In this document: piece after piece, positions 50,548 to 61,055 of the stretch
How positions within the stretch are numbered: the first letter of the stretch is position 1
Layout of the letters: every line of letters starts with the position of its first letter
Assembly: GCA_001179505.1 (NCBI GenBank)
Contig: CDMY01000646.1
Location: 214,634 to 278,633 of the forward strand
DNA: 64,000 nt
Origin: Vitrella brassicaformis
Lineage: Eukaryota > Sar > Vitrellaceae
Direction of reading: 5' to 3'
Position numbers and translations under genes: made by a program
The notes under the pieces: generated by a model
Databases searched by the model: none
Seen by the model: the letters and a program-made list of their open reading frames with translations, nothing else
What the model was told of the DNA's origin: nothing

Positions 50548-50969
50548 ATGTCAGTGCTGTTCAGATTGATGGTGTCTATCGGCCTCGTCTGCGGTGTAAA
50601 TGTGAGTGACCTGATACAGACAGAAGATCGTCTCATTCGCTCACTGCCTGCCTGCGTGTCTTGTTGCTGTCTCATCAGAGTATCTGGCAGCTGGCGGCTG
50701 ACTTGTTGGTGAGTTTCGATGTGGTGTGCAGAAGCACCGCCCCCATCGACTGCTGGGCGGAGGTCTCCCCCTGCCAGCTGTGCGTCCGATGGGCAAACGG
50801 CCACGAGTGCTCGCCCGACGTGAGTGAGGGCGCCAACACCGTCCTGCTGCCGTCGACCCACACAGACGCAGACCTCCAGCTGTCATGCAAACACGCAGGT
50901 GGGTGGGTTATCAATCGAGTTTCCTCATTCGTGTGTGTGATGCCTGCTTCTGCAGATGTGTTCGTCTAA
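50548..50969 (+). CDS. Small cysteine-rich secreted protein
   Basis: Three exons (50548-50601, 50679-50898, 50956-50969) give 95 residues. The first exon encodes most of a signal peptide (MSVLFRLMVSIGLVCGVN). The mature part has seven cysteines, including CRSTAPIDCW, CQLC and HECSPD, so a disulfide-stabilised secreted protein is likely. The family is not recognised. It is divergently paired with the secreted protein at 49765-50398. Confidence 0.55.
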
Positions 50970-51389
50970 GCGGATGCCAGTGAGGAGCCACAACACACTC
51001 TGCCCATCACCAAGGTCAGTCATCGAAATGAGACACACGAATAGTAAATCCACACTCTCACTCTTGTGTGTGTCGGATGGCTCAGGCACTGCAGAGCTCG
51101 TTGTCGCCATCGATCTATGTCTACCCCGTCTGCCCCGCAGTGGCCTCAAATGAACAGACATATGAGCAGACAACTGACAAACGCGGTTCACGGAGGCACA
51201 CGCTTGGTGCGCTGTGGTGCTTTGTGTGGAGTGTGGCCTTCTTGCGAGCGCCACGCACTTACACACTTCGGCACAGACAAAACAAAAGCTGACGAGACAC
51301 TGTGCATGTCTGTCCATCAATCAACCACAGTTGCTTGCGTGACGTGACTGTGAATGTTGATTGCGTCTTCGGGAATGGAATGGGAGCGT
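50970..51389. other. Intergenic stretch, no gene seen
   Basis: End of the single-copy spacer before the right duplication arm begins. No coding signal. Confidence 0.5.
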
Positions 51390-51670
51390 TTCCACAGGCA
51401 GCCAGCTGTGCCAACTACGAAGTTTGTGCGCTGCCTGTCCGTCCGTCCGACTGTCTTGTCTTGCTAACTGTCTTGTGTGTGTGTGTGTGTGTGTGCTGCA
51501 TTGCGTGGTGCATGTGGAGTGATCACTAGTCAATGGAATGGGCGGATTGATTATGCGATGGATGGCTGATGGATGAATGAAGGAATCACGTCACAGCTCA
51601 GCACACACAGCTCAGCACACACAGCACGACCTCCAACCTACCTTGTTTCTCCTGTTACCTTGGTCTCGTC

Positions 51671-51971
51671 CTGTCCTCGCTGGTCTTCCCTTTTCTTCTC
51701 TTGTCTGTGCGTGTGTGCGTGTGTGTGTGTGGTGATGCCTCCGAATGGCTAAGGCAGCACGACTCACTCTTTCTGAATCACTCACTCACGTGGTGACACC
51801 CAGGCAGAGAGGCAGCCAGGCGGCCAGGCAGCACACAGACGGTACGTGCGAAAGTGCTGATGGATGGATGGAGGGAGCACAGCCAGCAGGCGGTGGTTCG
51901 GAGACAAACGGACCGACGAATTGACGATTGTATGAACTTTTTGGGTGAATCAATTGTCAATCAGTGAAGCA
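51671..51971 (-). repeat. Dispersed repeat, copy C
   Basis: Reverse orientation of the block order seen at 25874-26149 and 39028-39300; part of the 5' flank of RING copy 3. Confidence 0.8.
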
Positions 51972-52307
51972 ATCCATTGCAATGGTTGGTTGAGTGTTGT
52001 GCAATAACGCCCCTCTGAAGCAGGCGGTCACTATTTCGAACTGCAAGCTAAGCCGGTTTTCCCTTTATGTGTGCCGTGGCTTCACACGTGCGGCCCTTCA
52101 CTCAAAAGTCGCGTCGCCTGCGACAATAACATCAGCAGGTGAGGCAACACACCGCTGTCACAGATCACACCATGACCCTCCGAGGCGCTGCTTGTGGCTT
52201 CTGTTGCAGCCGACGGCGAGGCGGATCTGCTGCTTCTTCCGCCTGTGTGACTAGAAGGCGCCGAAGACGTCCCTGCCGCTTCATCGGCATCTGCGCAGAG
52301 CGGTGTG

Positions 52308-55300
52308 ATGGACACGGCCGCAGTGCAGTCCACATCGAAAGCACAGAGGAAAAGGGCCAAAAAGGTACACACGAGACGAGAAGGCACAGACACTCATCGG
52401 GCATGGGCAAGTGTGCTTGTGTGTGTGCGCATCAGGCCAAGAAGCGTGGTGCTGCTCCTGATGCGAGTCAGGATGGTCGTGAGGCTGATGAGGCAGCTCC
52501 ATCGACTGCATCAGACAAACCACCTGTGGAGACCCGCAATTCAGCCATGGTCAAGTCGCTGCGGCCCGACAAGTCTGCACCTTTGGCCGAGCTCCTGGCG
52601 GATGCAGCTCGCACCAGCAGCCTCATCTTTTCACCAGATGCCACTTGCCCAATCAGCATCGAGGCCATCTTCAGCGACGTGCGACAGCTGGCAAACCACC
52701 AGAGTTGCATAAGCACATCTTACCAGCTGAGGTGGCTTCTTTGTAATCGCGTCTACGAGGCAATTCGCCTTGACATGGTGTGGGAGGCCAGCAGGGATGG
52801 GAGGCTCGACGTGTGCGTGAGGGCCGTGCGTGAGGCGGCTGAGCAGCTGGCGTCTGAGGCGTATCTGCAGAGGGTGCTGTCGGTCAAGATGTGGCGGTTT
52901 CTCGTGACCCTCATCGAGGACGTTGCCAACCAGCTGGAGGTGAGCAAGGGAGGAAGCGGCAAGGAGCGTGGCTTCACTCATGCATTGCCATTTCGTTGTT
53001 GTATCGATCAGGCTGATTTCGATTCGTTCGCCCAAGCCATCAAGGCAATGCGACCGTCTTCCAGGAGTTCATCCAACCAGCCGACGAGACAACCATCCGC
53101 CACCCCAGCCACCCGTCTCCCCATATTCCCCCCGGCCACCGACCCCGTCCAGCTGGTGCTACAGCACTCCCCGTCGCCCCACCACCGATTCGCCGAGGCC
53201 CGTTTGCTCCCTCCTGACGGCCTCATGAGGCTGCTGGAGCTGTTCCGACTCGACAAAGGGCCGATCCCCGCAGCGGGCTCCTACACGTGGGACATGTTCG
53301 TCGACGAGTATGTGGCGGCTGACTGTGCACTGGGAGAGGGAGATGGCCACAAGCGTGCTGGCTCATTCACCGTGAGCGGCGCCACTGGCTCACTCGCGGC
53401 CCTCAACGGCAGCTATGTCATCCGCCCCACAGCCGAGGAGCAGGCGAGGCTCGTGGCGCCGCCAGATGGTGCTGCTTTCGCCTACGTGGGCGAGGGGGTG
53501 GTCTTCGAGCGGCTGGTGGTCCCGATCAAAGACACGCTGGATGGGCCAAGAGGCGTGTGGGTGGCCTATGAGCCAGCAACAGAGGCGCGATCGACCCCTC
53601 GGCTGCTCGCCGTCGGTCTCCACAAAAGCGACATACGACATGGGTCGTTCGCAACGCACCCGGCCCTTCCATCGCCCGCTTTCGAGACGGACCAGTGGTA
53701 CACTGTTGATGATGGGGCTCGGCTCGTGAAGGTCGATTTCAGCATTTCGGCTGCCCTCCCACTCGACTTCTACGTCTGCCGCTCGGCCTTCAGTCCGACG
53801 GACCTTTTGTTGGTTGCGGCCCTTCTTCACTTTCGAGGCGCATCGTTGATGTGCACGGCCATCAGCGATTCTGCCGACTCTCTCGCCGAAGTGCCAGACA
53901 CACAGCTGCTAGCGTACTACGTATCCCCTGAGGTCATGGAAAACCTTCCGCCATCCGCACACAACCCTGAGCCCGTCACCGATGTCGCCTCAGTGCGGCC
54001 CATTACCGGTCCGATGGGAGAGCGGTCTTTGTGTTTACGTGACGGTGAGGCAACCATCCGTCGACTTGGCCTGATGCGTTTGTCGGACGAGTGGACCACA
54101 CGGCCCTTCACGCAGTGGCCCTTCAAAGCATTGGCACTGCTGCCGGGTGGTGGCGGGATGGTTGGGGGACGCTTCGAGGGCGGCCGTGTTGCTGTGGTGC
54201 GGCTGGAGGTCTCGGTCAGCACCAAATGCGCCTTGTGTGACGCCCAGCCGGACGGTAGCACACTCGGCGATATGCCCCTCCTGCACGCGCTATTTTCACC
54301 TGAGACCTCTGACCAAGACTTCGCATATTTGGACAAGACAGTGGGAGTGTGGACGCAGAGGGCGTCCTCAGAGGAGCCGATCTGCGGCAAATGCTGGTGT
54401 ACGGAGTACGTCATGACGTTGCTCTCAGGACGTGCCCAAGGGTACATGCACACGCACTGACTGCCTTGATGTTGTGGGATTGTTGATGTATCCATGGCTT
54501 CCTGTATGCAGGAACGGTGCCTCATCTGCCGCCTCGGACGACGATGATGCAACGGATGCCACTCATCCAGCAGCGGCCGCCGCTCAGCCCTCTGGGCATG
54601 AAACAAGGCAAGAAGAGACCCACTGCACACACATACGCGCTCGCATTGACCTGGTGTCTGTCCTTCCTCCCCCTGTCAGTGTCATGGCGGTTCGCGACTC
54701 CTTTCGTGACATGCCCAACGTCCCTGCCAAGGACAAATCGACACCCGCCCCCGCAACACCTTCTGCCACACCCGGCCACGACGATTCCGACCAAGACGGG
54801 ACCACTCGTTGTCAGGCACCGACACCTGCTGGGGCGGATGAGGAGTCCAAAGGGACACCTCAGGCCGCGACAGCTGTTGTGGGAGCCAGTGGCCCTGTGA
54901 GCATCGAGTCGGCCTTTGGCAGCACTCAGTACGTCAGGGGTCTGCTGGCGCGGGAGGGTCCATGGGAGTGCGGTGTGGACCTGCGAGCGGTCTTTGAGGA
55001 ACTCGCCCAGAAGCTCACGGACACTGCCTTCGAGCCTGTCTTCAGACTGAGACGCGTTATCGTTGGCCAGGTCGGCGTGTCAGTGGATTGTGCATCTGCT
55101 GCACCGATGGCTTCCACTCAGATCACATGGACGTACGTGTGTGCGTGTGTGCAGGTGTTGGAGTGTGTGCAGCTCGATCAGCTGTCTGAGGGGCTGACTA
55201 AGGCCGGCAACAGCAGGCCCATGGAGGCGACAGCTGCCAGCCTCCAGAAAGAGGCTGAGCTGGTCTCGTGCGACGGGAAGCATCAGACACTCTGCTGTCG

Positions 55301-58300
55301 GCACTTGTGGTACATCATCGTTGCGGCCCTTGAGTGTATTGCCGAGCAGATGGAGGTCCGTTTCATGCACAAACAGATACGTGTGTGTCTGTAGCGAGCT
55401 TGGCTGACTGTATGTTCTTCTCTGCCTGTCTGGCTGCCTCTGTGCTGTCAGCGTGACAGTGTGGCTTTCGTCAAGGCGATGCAAGACATCCGCCGCCGCC
55501 GCATTCAAGAACAAGACGCCTCGAGCACAGCTGACGCCACCCTGCCGCCGCTCCCCGCCGCAGGCGACAACTTCTATGACTTTGCCCGTCAGGCGGTGGC
55601 TACCCTGGTGCAGCAAGGGCCACCCGACTACACATACCTGGAGACTCATCTGCGGACATTTGTCGACGACACTGTCGGCACAGCTGACCCGATTCGAGAT
55701 CTGCTGTTTTTCTTCCGTCTCGACCAAGGTCCCCCGAAGTCGCCGACGCAGGGCGGCACAGAGAGGGAGTCTGCGTGGCACGCGACGTATCGTGGCTACT
55801 TCGACCAGTGCCGCACCGTGGATCCCACGGGCGGTCGGCGGCACGGCAGTCTCACTGTGAGCGGCGCGCCGGTCATCAACGGCACCTACCTGCTCCGCCC
55901 GACAGAGGAAGAGCAGAAGACGCTGCTTTGGACTCATCCGGAGACTATCGCCTACGTGGGCAAGAAAAACGTATTCAAGCGGCTGGTTTACCCGCGACCC
56001 GACGGCAACATGGGGGGACTCTGGATGGCACACTCCCCGTCCACGGCCGATGGAACCAGGGTGCGCATCATCGCCTTCGGACCCTTCAAGGACGACTCAG
56101 TCAGCAACCGCAACCCCTTGCTCAGCCACCCCGCTGCGGCCAACCCCGCCCTCGAGACGCGCGAGTGGTTCGCTGTCGACCAGGAGGGGCACATCAGCAG
56201 ACTCGGTGGCGTCAAGATGACCACCACTCTGCCGCTGACTTTCCATGTGCCCCGATCTGCCCTGGAATGCGTATCGAAGGTGGAGCGCATTATGCTGTCG
56301 GTGTGCATTGGTGGGCCGACACAGCTGAGCCGCTGGCGTGCGAGTCGCTGTACGACTACTACACCCACTACCTGGCCGAGCGGGGGGTCAGCAAGGGGGC
56401 CGCCTTCCCCATGGCCTTCTATCTCGATGCCCAAGTCATGGAGCACCTGCCCACATCGGCACGGCACAAGGAGCGGCTCACCGATGCAAGTCAGCGGCAG
56501 TCGCATGTGGCATGCGTGAGCGACGCCGAGACCCTGCGGATCAAGAGAGGAATGGTCCGCCTGGCGGACGAGTACGTCACCAAGGCGTTCACAGAGTGGC
56601 CATTTGCCGCCGTGCTGGCCCTGTTGGCGACGGGATCGGCCGACTCGGTGTGCGTCCTGCGGGCCGAGTCGCGGACACAGACCTGTGGTCGGTGCGGCGA
56701 GCCGTGTGCGGGCAGCTCAGAGGGCCCAGTGGATACCATTCCTCTGGTGCACACGCTCGCCTTCGATGACCTCAACGACGAGTTGGTTTTCAATGCACAC
56801 GCCCAGTACATTCGGGCGGCGCCGGCGGGCCTGTGTGTGGAGAGTGCCACAGGGTCGCTCATGTGCGGACCATGCGCGCTGGATCGCGTCGAGTCGGCGA
56901 AGAAGGATCCAATCAGGTGCGCGACGCGCAACCAGGGTCAAGTGTTTCTGTCCATATGTGTGTGTGTACAGGCCTGATCTTACCCCTGTGGATGTGCTGG
57001 CCACATTCTCAAGCCTCCTGTCGCCCCCTTCCGACACGCAGACTGTCCCCTCGCCCCAACCGAAGAGTGCATCGAGCAGCAGCACACCCTCCCGCAACTC
57101 GCCGGCCACCAGCAGCATCTTCCGAGGCATCTTCACGGCCAAGGACAAGACCAAACCCACACCACCCAAATCGGCACCGACCGCTCCCAAGCCCAAGCCG
57201 ACATCCACCCAGCCGCCCACCCCGCCGAGCAAAGCCACACCCACTGTCACGGTTGAGTCCATCCATGAGGCCTTCCCCGACATCGCCACCGTCACATCAG
57301 GCACAGAGGGAGGCCAACAGCCCTCCAGTGAGACGCTGGCCGTCGTAAAGGCCTTCCTGCAGCACAAGGGAGGGGCGGTGGAGGGTGGTGGTGTCAGCTG
57401 TGTCGAGTCGAGTGAGTGCGATGCGGCCCAGGTGCGGGAGACCTACCGCCGGGCCGTCAAGAAGTTCTTCATGGACCACCGCACAGCACTGCAAAGGTCA
57501 CCCAAGAGAATAGGCATCTCAACCAGTGGCTGACACGAGTGTCATGCGCTCTGTGTGTGTGCAGCGATCCGTCGGCCGTGTTTGCGCTGGGTCCGCTGCG
57601 GCATGTGCGTGGCGAGTGGCTGCCCCAGTGGCACACGACGTTCGTCAGTGAGCTCAGCAAAGGCCAGCAGCTCATGCAGAAGGAACTCGGGGCCGCCACC
57701 ACTAGGGTCCCGAAAGGCACCAACGGGTGAGCCGGGCGGAGGGGAAGAGGCATCGATAGAGTGTCATGATAATGTCGCCTGCTGTCCATGTGTGCAGTAC
57801 CTCGACGTCGCTGGCGGCAATGGCTATAGACGAGGATCAGCTGAAGGAGGACATACAGGCCGCCACGGCAGCGCTGCGACGTCACCCGTCGTCACGCCTG
57901 TTCCGGTTGCCGTATCCTCATCCCGACTACGCCCGCATGTATCAGGAGGGCCGGCCTCATTCCATCAGTGACCTGGAGAAGTGGGTGCCTGGGGTCGACA
58001 AGGAGGTGAGGGCCGCACACATATGGATGTGGCGGGCTGTGCTGTGAGGTGGTTCAATGTGCCGTCCTGTATGTTTCAGAAGTACGGCTGGAGATATTGG
58101 TTGGACTACATCTTTGATATAGCCTGCAGTGCGATCGCATTCGTCAAGTCGGGCTCGGTGCGCAGCCACTACCAGCAAGCAGCCAGCTCAATCAGTTCGT
58201 CATGGCCCCTCTGTCTTTCTTTCCTCTATGTGCAGGAGGTTTCCGTGTCAGCTGCGGCGTTGGTTGCTGTCGCTACCCGCCTCGCGCGCCGCTATAATGG

Positions 58301-60574
58301 AGGTGTCTTTTCCTTCGGGCTGGACGAGCTGCTCTCGAAGGAGCTCGAATCGGCAGTCGGCAACCTGACCAATGTGGACCACGATGCAGTCGATCAGCTC
58401 AGCGACCTCGACCCGACCGAGCTCGCCCGTCTATGGGATTCATGCAGGGAACACCAATTCATGCCTTGTGGAGAGGCGCTTGAGGCGCAGCCAGCGGCCA
58501 AGTGAGGGCCTCGCAGACAGGCAGACAGATAGACACTTGCAGAGGCGTCGGTACGTGCTATCTCTGCAGCCGGGGCCAGCCGTCCACTTCCACAGCAGTT
58601 GGGGCCTGCTCACAAGGGCCTTGAACACACTTGGGTAAGTAAGGTCATACGAGAGGCGATCGCACACAAGTTGCATCCTCTAAACACTGTGGACATCACC
58701 TGCAGCTCGGCGGCATCAGTATCGCCTCCCGATGCCGCCACACGCACGGACACGCACACAGGAGACGCGACGACCGCACGCACACAGTGAACTGAGCGAC
58801 AACGATCCGCACCACGCCACACACTTAACCCTATATGTGTGTGTCTGTCAGGGATGAGTCGACCACTCCCACTGCTGGCCGGCGCGCCCCCGATGAGCCG
58901 CAGGCCGAGATCGACAAACTGACAGACAAGTGTGCCCGACTGGAGAGGGAGCTCGCGGCCGCGCACGAGAAACTCAAGACGGCCGAGGACACACACACGA
59001 AGGAGAAGGATGGACTCAACGGGACCATCAAACGACTCCAAGACGATGTCAAGAGGTGACCAGAGAGACGGGGGGGAAGCAGTTGATTGACTGCCATCCG
59101 TACGCCCACACCGTGTGTGGGAACATGTGTGTGTAGGTTGACCAGTGAGTCGGCTGCGTCGAAGAAAATGGCTGAGAAGGAGAGAAAGGCGGCCGACGCG
59201 CAGCGCAGCACTCTCGAGGATATCCTCAAAGACAAAGACAAACAAATCAAACAGACACAAGAGACGTTAGCACCGACGCACTACACAGACGCGCCATCCC
59301 TCCCTCCCTGTCTGTCTGTCTGTCTGTGTGCAGTGCTGACGACCGTGTGCGTCGGGTGAGCCAGCAGGTGCGCCAGGAGGCCGACAAGGCCGCCAAGACA
59401 CAGACCGACACCGTCACCAAGCAGCACAGAGAGGAGCTGGATGCTTTGCGTGGCGAGCACCGGTCGGCCATTTTGGAGCTGAGGGCGCAGCACCGGATGG
59501 CCATCGAGCAGCGAGAGACTGAGGTGCGCGGGGAGGCCGACAGGGCCCTGGCCGACGTGACGCGCAAGAGGGACCAACTGAGGCAGCGGCTGAGGGAAAA
59601 ACGACTCAGGTCAGCCGGCCAACCAGAGAGAGAGGGAGGGAGAGAATACCAACGAGTCAGACGCTGCTGATGTCATGTGCGTGGTGTGTGCGCAGGTCAG
59701 CGCGTGTAGATCAGGAGAAAGACGTCGAGTTGAGTCGGCTGCGCGAGGCGGAGGCGCCGCTGAGGCGGGAGATACTCACGCTCAAACAACAGCTGTCGTC
59801 GGCACAACCACCACACAGGTCAGCAACCACACACACACACCGACAGCAGCCGTGCACCTGTCGTCTCGCCCTCATTGTCTGTGTTGCAGTCGTGTCAGTA
59901 CTGAAGGTATGTCGTCTCTCGATCTGCCGTCGGTGCGTCAGCTGCTGGATGGCTTGACGTCTGAGCAGCACCGACTCACTCAGCTCCACCAGGCCGCCAT
60001 CGAGCGACAAATACAACTACGCCACCAGCAGCAGCCCAACCACACATCGCCCTCCTGTTCATCATCGTCAACAGCAGCAGCAGCTGTCCCCACCCACACC
60101 GCCGCGCCCTCTATGCCCTTCTGTATCAACAATGGCTCACCACCACCACCACCAGTCAGTGGCAGCAGCAGCTCGCCACACGCAAACGGCCCCTGTGCTG
60201 CGCCATCGTCCAGCAGCAGCAGCAGCAGTGGTGGTGTTGGGTCGAGTGTGAGCAAGTGCCAGCTGTGTCTCGAGAACCCGCCAGACATCATCCTGCTGCC
60301 CTGCGGACATAAAGTGAGTCGAAGAGGAGATGGCAGCGAGTTTGTAGTGAAGGTCTGTGTGTCGTCTGTGTGTGTCTGTCAGGTTGTGTGTCAGGAGTGT
60401 TTTGAGAAGTGGATGGCTCCCATGCCGACCGAAGACAAACTCTGCCCTGAACACACGTACGCAATGCGATCCAATGGCTGGCAACCGGCACACACTGGGC
60501 AGCCCCCGTGTGTGTGTGCAATGTGTGTCAGGTGTCGGCAGCCCTACTCCGAGGTTAGATACATTTTTGAGTGA
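52308..60574 (+). CDS. Giant two-repeat coiled-coil RING protein, copy 3 (one-base frameshift)
   Basis: Nineteen exons (52308-52364, 52436-52939, 53012-54441, 54512-54607, 54680-55070, 55155-55355, 55452-56916, 56972-57496, 57565-57726, 57798-58005, 58080-58501, 58706-58786, 58852-59055, 59137-59265, 59334-59609, 59696-59818, 59890-60313, 60383-60456, 60532-60574) follow copy 2. All phases match except in exon 55452-56916, which is one base short. Near 56290, where copy 2 has ATTTATG, this copy has ATTATG, which breaks repeat unit 2 between SKVERI and AVGVHWW. The start codon used in copy 2 (ATG before EGAEDVP) is CTA here, so translation would start at the later ATG at 52308. Two exons absent from copy 2 add about 210 residues, including YGWRYWLDYIFDIACSAIAF, possibly membrane-associated. 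It is either a recent pseudogene or a sequencing error. The GC donor at 54608 is shared with copy 2. Confidence 0.75.
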
Positions 60575-61055
60575 CCGAGTGAGTGATGGAGTGAGTGAGT
60601 GAGTGCTGTCTTGATGAGTCCGTATTTATTTATCGATGAGTGACATTTATGGCAAAATGCGACGGATGCGACGCGACAAGAGAGACGCCGAAAAGGTTTG
60701 TTTGCAGCCGAGTGAGTGAGTGAGTTAGTGAGTGATCCACATCCATCCATCCATCGGCCGGTCGGTCCGTCTATACGCCGCAGTCTGCGTACGTCAGTAG
60801 GTTATGTTCGTGTGTATGTGCAGCGTTTTTGTGGCCTCGCTCTTTATGTGCTGTCTTGCTTGATGCGAGACGAATATTTATGCATGTTCGTCACGTAGAC
60901 ATACAAGACATCCGACGAATTAATTCAAATATAGACGTCCATCGTACGGCCGCGACCAGCTTCAGATTAGTGCTTTGCCATGCTAATTGTGCAATCCAGA
61001 ATCCAACACAAACCATGCACTCTGCCCACGCACCGTTTCCTTTCGATCTTTCATG
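60575..61055. other. 3' flank of RING copy 3, no gene seen
   Basis: GAGT repeats and the duplicated flank to about 60890, then unique sequence up to the stop codon of the convergent ankyrin-like gene. Confidence 0.6.

Larger units (their letters stand above)
51390..60890 (+). repeat. Right arm of the ~9 kb inverted duplication
   Basis: Reverse-collinear with 30690-39610. It is about 0.6 kb longer, mainly because it keeps two exons (57798-58501) that the left arm lacks. The first 0.9 kb (51390-52307) is the shared 5' flank with the dispersed repeat and no gene of its own. Boundaries are approximate. Confidence 0.85.

Noticed and set aside
30690-60890. Inverted arms as an assembly artefact
   Set aside because: The arms differ by many substitutions, by two whole exons and by flank length, which a duplicated contig would not show.
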